Positions 16,087 to 24,047 of a stretch of 64,000 nucleotides of DNA are shown here, in pieces. The stretch covers positions 434,001 through 498,000 of the forward strand of contig NZ_CP145809.1 in the NCBI RefSeq assembly GCF_038049925.1. Reading direction: 5' to 3'. The notes beneath the pieces are model-generated. The model saw only the letters and a program-made list of their open reading frames with translations, did not search any database and was not told the origin of the DNA. Position numbers and translations under genes: made by a program. This stretch comes from Georgenia sp. M64. GTDB lineage: Bacteria > Actinomycetota > Actinomycetes > Actinomycetales > Actinomycetaceae. Position 1 is the stretch's first letter. Every line of letters begins with the position of its first letter.

Positions 16087-16428
16087 ATGAAGGTCGACGA
16101 CGACCAGACCTGGGCGTCACGCGCGGCCTGCGCCGGCAGCGAGCCCGACGCGCTCTTCGTGCGCGGTGCCGCGCAGCGGGAGGTCCGAGAGCTGTGCTTC
16201 GCCTGCCCGGTGAGGATGGAGTGCCTCGCCGACGCGCTGAACTCCCAGACGACCTTCGGGGTCTGGGGCGGGCTCACCGAGCGTGAACGCCGGGCGCTGC
16301 TGCGCCGCTACCCCGAGGTCGCCGACTGGTCGAGCTGGCTCGAGCGCGAGGACGACGAGCTCATCGCCGAGCTGCGGGCGCAGCGGGCGCCTCGGATCAT
16401 CGCCCGGATGCGCTCGCACACGGGCTGA
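16087..16428 (+). CDS. whiB: WhiB-family iron-sulfur transcription factor (WhiB4-like by context)
   Basis: The 113-residue protein has the four cluster cysteines Cys15, Cys37, Cys40 and Cys46 (LCFACPVRMEC) that hold a [4Fe-4S] cluster, and the turn motif GVWGG at 58-62 followed by a basic region. Such proteins respond to oxygen, nitric oxide or redox state and modulate transcription. Divergent placement from a ponA2-type PBP with ridA and crp downstream is the setting of whiB4 in mycobacteria. The ATG at 16087 has a TAGGAGG ribosome site; 30 in-frame residues upstream were excluded. The 257-bp divergent region to ponA holds AT-rich stretches suitable for promoters. Confidence 0.93.
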   Translation: MKVDDDQTWASRAACAGSEPDALFVRGAAQREVRELCFACPVRMECLADALNSQTTFGVWGGLTERERRALLRRYPEVADWSSWLEREDDELIAELRAQRAPRIIARMRSHTG

Positions 16429-16464
16429 GGAGGCACGTTTCGCCGTGGCTCCTAGGATGTCGGC

Positions 16465-16629
16465 ATGACGACCTGGGAGTACGCGACGATCCCCCTGCTC
16501 ATCCACAACACCAAGGCGATCCTCGACCAGTGGGGTGCGGACGGGTGGGAGCTCGTCCAGGTGGTGCCCGGCCCCGCCGGCTCCAACAACCTCGTGGCCT
16601 ACCTCAAGCGCCCGGCGGGGGAGCGGTGA
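16465..16629 (+). CDS. Small DUF4177-like protein
   Basis: This 54-residue protein (MTTWEYATIPLLIH, then LDQWGADGWELVQVVPG) matches the short DUF4177 pattern, in which a strand with WEY is followed by GxxGWELVxV and a final strand (NLVAYLKRP). Its function is unknown. It starts at ATG 16465, 6 nt after a TAGGAT hexamer, so the transcript is probably leaderless. Its stop overlaps the GTG of ridA by 4 bp, which couples the two genes. A similar tiny gene is found beside ridA and whiB4 in other actinobacteria. Confidence 0.85.
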   Translation: MTTWEYATIPLLIHNTKAILDQWGADGWELVQVVPGPAGSNNLVAYLKRPAGER

Positions 16630-17084
16630 GCACCGGTGAGCGCCTCGCCGCCCTCGGCCTGACCCTGCCTCCCGTGGCCGCGCCCGTGGCGGCCTACGTC
16701 CCGGCCGTGCGCTACGGCGACCTCGTCCAGACCTCCGGCCAGCTCCCGCTCGTCGGCGGTGCGGTCACCGTCACCGGGAAGGTGGGCGCCGGCGTCTCCC
16801 CGGAGGAGGCGACGGCCGCGGCGCGCACGTGCGCGCTCAACGCCCTGGCCGCGGTCGCGGACCTCGTGGGCGACCTCGACGAGGTCGTGCGCGTCGTCAA
16901 GGTCACCGGCTTCGTCGCGTCCGACCCCTCGTTCACCGGTCAGCCGGGCGTCGTCAACGGCGCGTCGGAGCTCCTCGGCGAGGTCTTCGGGGACGCCGGG
17001 CGGCACGCCCGCTCCGCCGTCGGCGTGCCCGTGCTGCCCCTGGATGCCGCCGTCGAGGTCGAGCTGCTCGTCCAGGTCCGCTGA
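16626..17084 (+). CDS. ridA: RidA-family protein (YjgF/YER057c/UK114)
   Basis: This 152-residue protein covers the full RidA domain: VRYGDLVQTSGQLPLVGG at the N-terminal strands, ATAAARTCALNALAAVADLVGDLDEVVRVVKVTGFV with a helix and strand, and a C-terminal half with SAVGVPVLPLDAAVEVELLVQV. Members of this longer subgroup often lack the catalytic Arg of enamine deaminases; the position where RidA has CxR shows VGVPVLP, so deaminase activity is doubtful. The GTG start lies in the stop of the preceding small gene. The neighbouring crp gene is convergent, with a hairpin between. Confidence 0.87.
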   Translation: MSTGERLAALGLTLPPVAAPVAAYVPAVRYGDLVQTSGQLPLVGGAVTVTGKVGAGVSPEEATAAARTCALNALAAVADLVGDLDEVVRVVKVTGFVASDPSFTGQPGVVNGASELLGEVFGDAGRHARSAVGVPVLPLDAAVEVELLVQVR

Positions 17085-17097
17085 CCCCTCGTGAGGT

Positions 17098-17121
17098 CCG
17101 CTGAGCCCTGGCGCTCAGCGG
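17098..17121. terminator. Hairpin between convergent ridA and crp
   Basis: Stem CCGCTGAG/CTCAGCGG with an 8-nt loop overlaps the crp stop codon and may end transcription in both directions. Confidence 0.55.
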
Positions 17122-17792
17122 GCCCGGCGGCGCAGCCGGTCGACGTCGAGGAGCAGGACCGCGCGACCGTCCAGGCGGATCCACCCGCGCGAGACGAACT
17201 CCGCGAGCGACTTGTTGACCGTCTCGCGGGAAGCCCCGACGAGCTGGGCGAGCTCCTCCTGCGTGAGCTCGTGCGGCACGTAGAGGCCCTCGTCGGTGCG
17301 CTCGCCGAACCGGTCGGCCAGGTCCAGCAGCGCCTTGGCCACGCGTCCGGGCACGTCGGAGAAGACGAGGTCCGCGAGTGCGGTGTTGGTCCGGCGCAGC
17401 CGCTGGGCGAGGGCGCGGAGCATGTGCTTGGCCAGCTCGGGACGGGTGTCCAGGAAGGCCATGAGGTCCTTGTGCTGGAGCTCGAGCAGGTGCGTGGGGG
17501 CCACGGCCGTGGCCGTCGTCGAGCGCGGGCCCGGGTCGAAGAGGGTCAGCTCGCCCAGGATCTCGCCCGGGCCGAGGACGGCGAGCAGGTTCTCCCGGCC
17601 GTCGGGCGCGGTGTGGCCGAGCTTGACCTTGCCGTCGATGAGCACGTAGAGCCGGTCGCCCGGGTCGCCCTCGTTGAAGAGGATCTCGCCACGGCGCAGG
17701 GAGGTCTCGGTCATGACGGAGCGCAGCTCGGACTGGTCCTGCTCGGCGAGCGCCTCGAACAGGGGTACTGAGCCGATCACGTTCTCTTCCAC
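17115..17792 (-). CDS. crp: Crp/Fnr-family cAMP receptor-type regulator (Crp/GlxR)
   Basis: The 225-residue protein matches actinobacterial Crp/GlxR over its whole length. The cyclic-nucleotide domain covers about 1-120 and contains GKVKLGHTAPDGRENLL and GELTLFDPGPRSTTATA, with the Arg-Ser/Thr pair that binds cAMP phosphate. The long dimerisation helix leads to a winged helix with the recognition segment TQEELAQLVGASRETVNKSL. The GTG at 17792 gives a length close to the 224 residues of the M. tuberculosis protein; the extension to 17849 is not needed. It probably governs carbon metabolism. A TGTGA-type site lies before acs in this window. Confidence 0.94.
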   Translation of the reverse strand: MEENVIGSVPLFEALAEQDQSELRSVMTETSLRRGEILFNEGDPGDRLYVLIDGKVKLGHTAPDGRENLLAVLGPGEILGELTLFDPGPRSTTATAVAPTHLLELQHKDLMAFLDTRPELAKHMLRALAQRLRRTNTALADLVFSDVPGRVAKALLDLADRFGERTDEGLYVPHELTQEELAQLVGASRETVNKSLAEFVSRGWIRLDGRAVLLLDVDRLRRRAR

Positions 17793-17904
17793 GGTGGTCC
17801 CTTCCGGCGAGTCCGTGCGGCGTCGGCCGCGACGTGACCATCCTGCCACCGCAGGTCACGGCAGGCACGGACACCGGCCGACGGGCGCGCCGTAGGCTGC
17901 CCGC

Positions 17905-18633
17905 ATGGATGCAGCGCCTGCCGTCCCGGCCCGCCGGGCCCGCCGTCCGCGCTCGCTGCGGGCGGCCCGCGCCCAGGCGCTCGAGGTCGACCGGCGGCTC
18001 ACCCTCGCCTGGCCCGACGCGCACTGCGAGCTCGACTTCCGCACCCCGCTCGAGCTGCTCGTGGCCACGGTCCTCTCGGCGCAGACGACCGACAAGCGGG
18101 TCAACGCCGTCACGCCGGAGCTGTTCGCCCGCTACCCGGACGCCGGCTCGTACGCTGGCGCCGACCGCGCCGAGCTCGAGGACCTCCTGCGCCCGCTCGG
18201 CTTCTTCCGGGCAAAGGCGCAGTCGCTCATGGGCCTGGGTGCGGCGCTGGTGGCCGACCACGACGGCGTCGTCCCCGGCACGCTCGCCGAGCTCGTGCGG
18301 CTGCCGGGGGTGGGTCGCAAGACCGCGAACGTGGTCCTCGGCAACGCGTTCGGCGTGCCGGGCATCACGGTCGACACCCACGTCGGCCGGCTCGCGCGAC
18401 GGCTGGGCTGGACGGAGGAGAAGGACCCCGTCAAGGTGGAGAGCCGCATGGCCGAGCTGCTTCCCGCGGAGGTCTGGACGATGGCCTGCCACCGGCTGAT
18501 CTTCCACGGACGGCGCGTGTGCCACTCGCGGCGGCCGGCGTGCGGGGCGTGCGTGCTGGCCGACCTGTGCCCGTCCTACGGCGAGGGGGAGACCGACCCG
18601 GAACGGGCGCAGGCGCTGGTGAGCCGGGGCTGA
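17905..18633 (+). CDS. nth: Endonuclease III (DNA glycosylase/AP lyase)
   Basis: The 242-residue base-excision repair enzyme removes oxidised pyrimidines and cleaves the abasic site. The helix-hairpin-helix [12 protein letters not shown] carries catalytic Lys139, Asp157 lies in TVDTHVGRL, and the C-terminal [4Fe-4S] loop has Cys206, Cys213, Cys216 and Cys222 in the standard C-x6-C-x2-C-x5-C spacing. ATG 17905 follows TAGGCT by 6 nt, suggesting a leaderless mRNA. It is divergent from crp, as in mycobacteria, and ends in a convergent hairpin with the hydrolase gene. Confidence 0.95.
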   Translation: MDAAPAVPARRARRPRSLRAARAQALEVDRRLTLAWPDAHCELDFRTPLELLVATVLSAQTTDKRVNAVTPELFARYPDAGSYAGADRAELEDLLRPLGFFRAKAQSLMGLGAALVADHDGVVPGTLAELVRLPGVGRKTANVVLGNAFGVPGITVDTHVGRLARRLGWTEEKDPVKVESRMAELLPAEVWTMACHRLIFHGRRVCHSRRPACGACVLADLCPSYGEGETDPERAQALVSRG

Positions 18634-18634
18634 C

Positions 18635-18651
18635 GGGGCGCTCAGCGCCCC
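18635..18651. terminator. Hairpin between convergent nth and hydrolase genes
   Basis: Stem GGGGCGC/GCGCCCC with loop TCA spans the 8-bp gap between the two stop codons. Confidence 0.5.
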
Positions 18652-19565
18652 ACGGGCGCGTGCTCCGTGAGGAAGGCCAGCAGCAGGTCGCTGACGGCGT
18701 CCGAGGCCTCCTCGGGCAGGAAGTGCCCGGCGTCGTCGAGGACCTCCTGGCGCAGGGGCGCGCGGACGAGGTCCGCGTCCCGACCGAACGCGCGAGCGCC
18801 CATGAGGGGGTCCTGGCGGCCGCGGACGGTGAGGACCGGCACCCGGACCGGCGCGGCGAGCGCCGCGAGGTAGCGCCGGCCGTCGGCACGCGGCGTGGAG
18901 CGCGCCAGCCAGCGGAAGTGCTCCATCGCGCTGTGCGCGGCGAACGGCAGGCCCATCGCCTCGGTGTACAGCGCAGCCTGCGAGGTGGCGCCGTCGTTGC
19001 CCGGCGCGGACCACCGGCGCAGGAGCCGGGCCACGAGGTCCCCCTCGCGCAGGGCCCGCTCGGGGAACCACGGCACCTGGAACGCGGCCATCGTGCCGAG
19101 CGCACCCCACGGCAGGGCGGTGCCCGGGCGGTGGAGGGGCACCGGGTGGGGGTTGGCGAGGGTGACGACGGCGCGGGTCAGGTCCGGGGCCAGGGTGGGC
19201 ATCGACCAGGCGACGGTGCCCCCGAACCCGTGACCGACGACGACCGCGCCCGCCGCGCCCAGGGAGCGGATGACCCCGGCGACGTCGCGCGCCAGGACGG
19301 CGGTCTCGTGCCGGCGCGGGGGTTTGTCGGAGCCGGCGAAGCCGCGCAGGTCCATGGCCGCGACCCGGTACCCGGCGTCGGCGAGCACGGGGATCTGGTG
19401 GCGCCACGCCCACCAGAACTGTGGGAACGCGTGCAGGAGGACCACGACGGGGTGTCCCTCGCCGGTGGGCCCGGCGAGCGCGACGTGGAACTGGGCGCCG
19501 TTCGCGGCGACGTTGCGGTGCTCCCACGGCCCGGGGACGAGGACGCAGCTCGAGTCGGCAACCAC
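18642..19565 (-). CDS. EphE-like alpha/beta hydrolase with altered nucleophile position
   Basis: This 307-residue protein has the fold and order of epoxide hydrolases: oxyanion segment HAFPQFWW (about 45-52), AMDLRGFAGSDKP, acid residue in VRGRQDPLMG, and catalytic His in DDAGHFLPEE. The nucleophile elbow, however, reads VVVGHGFGG, with Gly113 where epoxide hydrolases have Asp (GHDWG-type) and lipases have Ser. The codons GGT CAC GGG TTC GGG are unambiguous. It is in the ephE position between acs and nth as in M. tuberculosis. It may be inactive, or may use another mechanism. The azlCD genes lie upstream in the same direction. Confidence 0.85.
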   Translation of the reverse strand: MVADSSCVLVPGPWEHRNVAANGAQFHVALAGPTGEGHPVVVLLHAFPQFWWAWRHQIPVLADAGYRVAAMDLRGFAGSDKPPRRHETAVLARDVAGVIRSLGAAGAVVVGHGFGGTVAWSMPTLAPDLTRAVVTLANPHPVPLHRPGTALPWGALGTMAAFQVPWFPERALREGDLVARLLRRWSAPGNDGATSQAALYTEAMGLPFAAHSAMEHFRWLARSTPRADGRRYLAALAAPVRVPVLTVRGRQDPLMGARAFGRDADLVRAPLRQEVLDDAGHFLPEEASDAVSDLLLAFLTEHAPVGR

Positions 19566-19640
19566 GTCCGGTCACGCTACCTGGTGCCCGGCCCCGCCCG
19601 TGCCTGTCACGGGGGCGCGGCGGGCGCCGTGTGCCCTCCC

Positions 19641-19961
19641 TCACACGAGGGCGACGAGCCCGACGTAGACACCTGTCCCGGCGACGATGCTCAGCAGGGC
19701 GTTGCGGCGCCACAGGTGAAGGCCGGCCGTCACGGCCACGGCCACGAGCTCGGGCAGCCCGTGCGGGGCGGCGGTGAGGTCCACCTCGGACAGCGTGTAG
19801 ACGACGAGGACCGCCATCACCCCCAGCGGCATGGTGCGACCGAGGTAGCCGACGGCGCGCGAGCCGCCCATGCGCCGCAGGAGCAGGAACGGTGCCAGCC
19901 GGAGGGCGTAGGTGACCGCGAAGATCACCAGGAGGGTCAGGAGGATTCGCTCAGGTGTCAT
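19641..19961 (-). CDS. azlD: AzlD-family branched-chain amino-acid export subunit
   Basis: The 106-residue membrane protein has about four hydrophobic segments and typical AzlD features (TYALRLAPFLLLRRM near residue 16, then YLGRTMPLGVMAVLVVYTL). It forms the small subunit of a two-part exporter with AzlC. Its ATG at 19961 lies inside the last codons of azlC (11-bp overlap), so the two are made together. Substrates of relatives include leucine, isoleucine and azaleucine. Confidence 0.92.
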   Translation of the reverse strand: MTPERILLTLLVIFAVTYALRLAPFLLLRRMGGSRAVGYLGRTMPLGVMAVLVVYTLSEVDLTAAPHGLPELVAVAVTAGLHLWRRNALLSIVAGTGVYVGLVALV

Positions 19962-20661
19962 GGCCGCCGCCCAGGGCGAACCGTGCGAGCAGGACCAGGA
20001 CGAAGGCGGTGAGGGCGATGACGAGCATGCTCCCCGGCGCCACCACGAGCGCGAGAGCGGCGCAGGCGAGCGCGACCACCAGCGTGGGGACGTCGGGGGA
20101 GGCGCGGAAGGCGTCGATCGTCAGGACGACGAAGAGCGCGGTGAGCGCGAAGCCCATGCCCTCCACCTGGAGCCCGAGCCGCGACCCGAGCAGCGCCCCG
20201 GTCGTCGAGCCGGCGACCCAGTAGGCGTGGCAGAGGATCTCGGTGGCCAGCACGCGCGTGCCGGTCAGCTGGGCGTGCGGGCGGGTGGCGAGGAGGGCGT
20301 AGGCCTCGTCGGTCAGCGCGTGGACGCCGTAGAGGCGGCCGGCGGTGGAGCGGATCTCGAGCAGCGGGAAGCTCAGGCCGTAGAAGACGTGCCGGAAGTT
20401 GACGAAGAACGTCGTCAGCGCCACCTGGGCCAGGCCGACCCCGCCGGTGACGAGGGAGATGGCGAGGAACTCCATGGAGCCGGCGTAGATGAGCACGGAG
20501 AAGACCGGCGCCCACCACCAGGCCAGGCCGCTGCCGACCAGGAGGATCCCGAACGCCGCGCCGAGCGGGAGGTACCCCATCCCGACGGCGGCCGTGTCCC
20601 GGACCGCCGCCGTGACCTCGCGCCGCTGCGCGGACGCGGCGGGGACGTCGGGCTCGGGCAC
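19951..20661 (-). CDS. azlC: AzlC-family branched-chain amino-acid exporter
   Basis: The 236-residue integral membrane protein has the AzlC signature regions: GYLPLGAAFGILLV near the start, YAGSMEFLAISLV in the second hydrophobic segment, and FFVNFRHVFYGLSF in the middle, followed by several more membrane segments. It is the large subunit that moves branched-chain amino acids out of the cell together with AzlD. The ATG at 20661 is followed on the upstream side by a 33-bp satellite array. No regulator is adjacent. Confidence 0.93.
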   Translation of the reverse strand: MPEPDVPAASAQRREVTAAVRDTAAVGMGYLPLGAAFGILLVGSGLAWWWAPVFSVLIYAGSMEFLAISLVTGGVGLAQVALTTFFVNFRHVFYGLSFPLLEIRSTAGRLYGVHALTDEAYALLATRPHAQLTGTRVLATEILCHAYWVAGSTTGALLGSRLGLQVEGMGFALTALFVVLTIDAFRASPDVPTLVVALACAALALVVAPGSMLVIALTAFVLVLLARFALGGGHDT

Positions 20662-20719
20662 GGGCCCAGGGTACGAGCGTGCGCCGGACGGCCGGGCCGG
20701 CGTCCGGGGGGAGGGGGTC

Positions 20720-20851
20720 GGCCGTGGTGGTGCGGCGCCGTCGGGGAGGGCCGGCCGTGGTGGTGCGGCGCCGTCGGGGAGGGCCGGCCGTGGTGGTGCG
20801 GCGCCGTCGGGGAGGGCCGGCCGTGGTGGTGCGGCGCCGTCGGGGAGGGCC
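20720..20851. repeat. 33-bp minisatellite, 4 copies
   Basis: Four identical 33-bp tandem units (each starting GGCCGTGGTGGTGCGGCGCC) followed by a degenerate fifth copy to about 20880. It lies upstream of azlC. Confidence 0.95.
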
Positions 20852-20923
20852 GGCCGTGGGAGGCGCCGTCAGGAAAGGCCGGCCCGGTGGCACGCTCTCC
20901 GCGCCCGGTGCCCCGGCACAGAT

Positions 20924-20964
20924 GCCGAAGGTTCCGTCAGGACTGGCCTGACGGAACCTTCGGC
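20924..20964 (-). terminator. Strong hairpin downstream of acs
   Basis: Perfect 18-bp stem with 5-nt loop ACTGG; the core is TTCCGTCAGG/CCTGACGGAA. It starts 27 bp after the acs stop on the minus strand. The same core is reused in the hairpin after clpB at 47838. Confidence 0.85.
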
Positions 20965-20990
20965 GTGCTGCGACCCGGCCGGTCAGCGGC

Positions 20991-22976
20991 TCAGCGGTGC
21001 ATCCCCTGGCTGATCCGGCTCATCACGGTCGAGTCCGCCAACGTCGTGACGTCACCGGCCTCGCGCCCCTCGGCGATGTCGCGCAGGAGGCGGCGCATGA
21101 TCTTCCCGGACCGGGTCTTCGGCAGCTCGGCGACGACGAGGATGGACCGGGGCTTGGCGATCGGGCCGATCTCCTTGGCCACGTGCGCGCGCAGCTCCGC
21201 GACGACGTCGGACCCCTCGCCCGCCTCGTCGGCCTTCTCGACGTGCTCGGCGCGCAGGATGACGAAGGCGACGACCGCCTGCCCGGTGGTGTCGTCGTTG
21301 GCCCCGACGACGGCGGCCTCGGCCACGTACGGGTGGGAGACGAGCGCGGACTCGATCTCCGTCGTCGACAGGCGGTGGCCGGAGACGTTCATGACGTCGT
21401 CGACGCGGCCGAGGAGCCAGACGTCGCCGTCCTCGTCCTTCTTGGCGCCGTCGCCGGCGAAGTACATGCCCTCGAAGCGGGACCAGTACGTCTCCCTGAA
21501 CCGCTCGGGGTCGCCCCAGATGCCCCGCAGCATCGCCGGCCAGGGCGCGGTGAGCACGAGGTACCCACCACCGCCGTCCGGCACGGGCCTGGCCTGCTCG
21601 TCCAGGACGTCGGCGGCGATGCCCGGCAGCGGACGCTGCGCGGACCCCGGCTTGGCCGCGGTGACCCCCGGCAGCGGGGAGATCATCATGGCGCCGGTCT
21701 CGGTCTGCCACCAGGTGTCCACGATCGGGGTCCGGTCGCCACCGATCACCCGGCGGTACCACATCCACGCCTCGGGGTTGATCGACTCACCCACCGAGCC
21801 CATGAGCCGCAGGGAGCTCAGGTCGAACCCGGCGGGGATGTCCTCGCCCCACTTCATCGCCGTGCGGATCGCGGTGGGGGCGGTGTAGAGGACGGAGACC
21901 TTGTACTTCTCCACGATCTCCCACCACCGGCCCTTGTGCGGGGTGTCCGGGGTGCCCTCGTAGATCACCTGGGTCGCACCGTTGAGCAGGGGCCCGTAGG
22001 TGACGTAGGAGTGGCCGGTGACCCAGCCGACGTCGGCGGTGCACCAGTACACGTCCGTCTCGGGCTTGATGTCGAAGACGTTGCGGAACGTGAAGGCCAC
22101 CTGGGTGAGGTAGCCGCCCGTGGTGTGCAGGATCCCCTTGGGCTTCCCCGTCGTCCCGGAGGTGTAGAGGATGAACAGGGGGTGCTCGGCGTCGACCTCG
22201 GCCGGGGTGTGCTCCGGGCTCGCGGCGGCCAGGGCGTCCTCCCAGCTGACGTCGCGCCCCTCGGTCCAGTCCACGTCCTGACCCGTGCGGTGCACGACGA
22301 GGACGTGCTCGACCGGCGTGCCCTTGGCCAGGGCCTCGTCGACGGCGGGTTTGAGCGCGCTCGCCTTCCCCCGGCGGTAGCCGCCGTCGGCGGTGATGAC
22401 GACGCGGGCGTCGGCGTCGTTGATGCGGCTGTTCAGCGCCTCGGCGGAGAACCCGCCGAAGATCACCGAGTGCGGGGCGCCGATCCGCGCGCAGGCGAGC
22501 ATGGCGACGACCGCCTCGGGGATCATCGGCAGGTAGATCGCCACGCGGTCGCCCTTGCGGACCCCGAGGGCCTCCAGCGCGCCGGCGGCCCGGGAGACCT
22601 GCTCCTGGAGGTCGGCGTAGGTCAGGGCGCGGGTGTCGCCGGGCTCGCCCTCGAAGTGGATCGCGACCCGGTCGCCCAGCCCCGCCTCGACGTGGCGGTC
22701 GACGGCGTTGTACGCGGCGTTGAGCCGGCCGTCGCCGAACCAGCGGGCGACCGGTGCGCCGGAGAAGTCCAGGACCTCGGTGAAGTCCTTCGACCAGGTC
22801 AGCAGCTCACGGGCCTGCTCCGCCCAGAAGCCCTCGCGGTCGGCGTCGGCGCGCTCGTACATCTCGGCGGTCGCGTTCGCCTGGGCCGCGAACTCGGCCG
22901 AGGGCGGGAACGAGCGGTGCTCGTGGAGGAGGTTCTCCAGGCCGCCCTGCGTCTGGGCGGTGTCGGGCTGGGACAT
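20991..22976 (-). CDS. acs: Acetyl-CoA synthetase (AMP-forming)
   Basis: This 661-residue enzyme makes acetyl-CoA from acetate, ATP and CoA through acetyl-AMP. The P-loop-like motif [15 protein letters not shown] (about residue 270), the [16 protein letters not shown] region, DTWWQTETG, and the C-terminal [13 protein letters not shown] with the Lys that is acetylated for regulation are all present. ATG 22976 has GAGAGGA before it; an upstream in-frame ATG at 23021 would add 15 residues without homology. A Crp-type site lies 31 bp upstream of the start. Acetate use fits the acetoacetate and PEPCK genes elsewhere in the window. Confidence 0.96.
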   Translation of the reverse strand: MSQPDTAQTQGGLENLLHEHRSFPPSAEFAAQANATAEMYERADADREGFWAEQARELLTWSKDFTEVLDFSGAPVARWFGDGRLNAAYNAVDRHVEAGLGDRVAIHFEGEPGDTRALTYADLQEQVSRAAGALEALGVRKGDRVAIYLPMIPEAVVAMLACARIGAPHSVIFGGFSAEALNSRINDADARVVITADGGYRRGKASALKPAVDEALAKGTPVEHVLVVHRTGQDVDWTEGRDVSWEDALAAASPEHTPAEVDAEHPLFILYTSGTTGKPKGILHTTGGYLTQVAFTFRNVFDIKPETDVYWCTADVGWVTGHSYVTYGPLLNGATQVIYEGTPDTPHKGRWWEIVEKYKVSVLYTAPTAIRTAMKWGEDIPAGFDLSSLRLMGSVGESINPEAWMWYRRVIGGDRTPIVDTWWQTETGAMMISPLPGVTAAKPGSAQRPLPGIAADVLDEQARPVPDGGGGYLVLTAPWPAMLRGIWGDPERFRETYWSRFEGMYFAGDGAKKDEDGDVWLLGRVDDVMNVSGHRLSTTEIESALVSHPYVAEAAVVGANDDTTGQAVVAFVILRAEHVEKADEAGEGSDVVAELRAHVAKEIGPIAKPRSILVVAELPKTRSGKIMRRLLRDIAEGREAGDVTTLADSTVMSRISQGMHR

Positions 22977-23006
22977 CGGCGTCCTCTCGTTGGCGACGGC
23001 CACGAC

Positions 23007-23022
23007 TGTGCCGTGGCTCACA
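23007..23022. promoter_or_regulatory. Candidate Crp/GlxR site before acs
   Basis: TGTGC-CGTGGC-TCACA matches TGTGA-N6-TCACA except for one base and is 30 bp before the acs start. The Crp gene is in the same window, and acs is a common Crp/GlxR target in actinobacteria. Confidence 0.6.
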
Positions 23023-23081
23023 TTCCTGTCGACATCAAGATATCCGACTCTGGCGGATTGACCAGCCCCTGCCCGGGGCGG

Positions 23082-23930
23082 TCACCGGGGCGTGCGCAGC
23101 CGCTCCTCGCGCCGACCCAGCCGGCGCGCCCCGTGGGAGACGACGCCGACCACGAGCAGTCCCAGCCCGTACAGCGCGAGCCGGCCGGTCGAGACGTCGT
23201 TGTCGAGGTGGAACGCGGCGTTGTCCCCGAGGCTGCCCAGGGCGCCCAGGGTTCCCGAGAGCGTGTCGAGGAAGGTCGTGGCCTGGGCCGGCAGGGCGAC
23301 GGCGACCAGGGCGAGGACCAGGACGACGGCGCCGACGGTGGTCGCGCCGAGCGAGGACCAGCGCGCGGCGAGCAGCAGCGCCGCCGTGACGACGAGGCCC
23401 GCCGCGAGCTCGACGAGGGCCGCGGGGTTGGTGATCTCGCCGGCCTGCCACTGGTTGTCGGCGCCGAGGGTGAGCCGGGCGCCGGCGTCGGTGACGAGGT
23501 ACCAGGCCACCGGTGCGAGGACGAGGGTCAGCAGCAGGGCCCACCCGTGTGCCGCCGCACGCGAGCGCGGCCGCGTCTCGGTGGCGCCGTCGAGGAGCGG
23601 GTCACGGCCGACGGTGCGCTCCCGCGGCTCGGGCTGACGCGCCGCCGGTGCCGCGTCGCGACGCCCGGTGGGCGCGACGGGCGAGGCTGCGCCGTCGCCG
23701 CGCAGGCCGAGGAAGCCCTGACGCCGCGTCGCGGTCGTCTCGGTGTCCTCCCGGCGAGTCGACGGCTCGGCCGGGGTGCGGACGCCGTGGTCGTCGGCCG
23801 GCGGGTGGACGCGGGTGGTGTCGTCGGCGGGCCGGTGGACGCGGGTGGTGTCGTCGGCGGGCCGGTGGACGCGGGTGGTGTCGTCGGCGGGGCGGCCGTC
23901 GGGCTCCGGGTGCTGGTCGGTGCTGCTCAC
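23082..23930 (-). CDS. Uncharacterised membrane protein with N-terminal decapeptide repeats
   Basis: I do not recognise a family. The 282-residue protein starts at GTG 23930. Its first 45 residues contain three to four copies of a charged decapeptide (PADDTTRVHR and variants), followed by a basic, disordered Pro/Arg/Ala-rich region to about 125. Four membrane segments follow between about 128 and 270, and the end is basic (ARRLGRREERLRTPR). The topology suggests a cytoplasmic disordered tail on a small membrane domain. It is followed by acs on the same strand, with 105 bp between. Confidence 0.7.
   Translation of the reverse strand: MSSTDQHPEPDGRPADDTTRVHRPADDTTRVHRPADDTTRVHPPADDHGVRTPAEPSTRREDTETTATRRQGFLGLRGDGAASPVAPTGRRDAAPAARQPEPRERTVGRDPLLDGATETRPRSRAAAHGWALLLTLVLAPVAWYLVTDAGARLTLGADNQWQAGEITNPAALVELAAGLVVTAALLLAARWSSLGATTVGAVVLVLALVAVALPAQATTFLDTLSGTLGALGSLGDNAAFHLDNDVSTGRLALYGLGLLVVGVVSHGARRLGRREERLRTPR
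23791..23893. repeat. 30-bp in-frame repeat in the membrane protein gene
   Basis: Two identical 30-bp units (23821-23850, 23851-23880), a degenerate copy before and a partial copy after. They encode the decapeptide PADDTTRVHR on the minus strand. Confidence 0.9.
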
Positions 23931-24047
23931 TGCGCCTCCTGGGTCTCTGGTGCCAACCTAGCCACCGGGCGCCGGGCGGCACGTCGAGCCGCGCCGGGGC
24001 ACGTCGAGCCGCCGTCCGGAGGGCGGACCGCGCACTAGCCTGACCGG

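Larger units (their letters stand above)
20662..20990. other. Intergenic gap with satellite array and hairpin
   Basis: The 329 bp between azlC and the end of acs hold a 33-bp satellite and an 18-bp-stem hairpin, but no recognisable gene. Because the satellite unit is a multiple of three, several frames stay open through it; they are not genes. Confidence 0.75.

Noticed and set aside
20679-21013. Frames over the 33-bp satellite
   Set aside because: The unit is a multiple of three, so frames stay open by construction.
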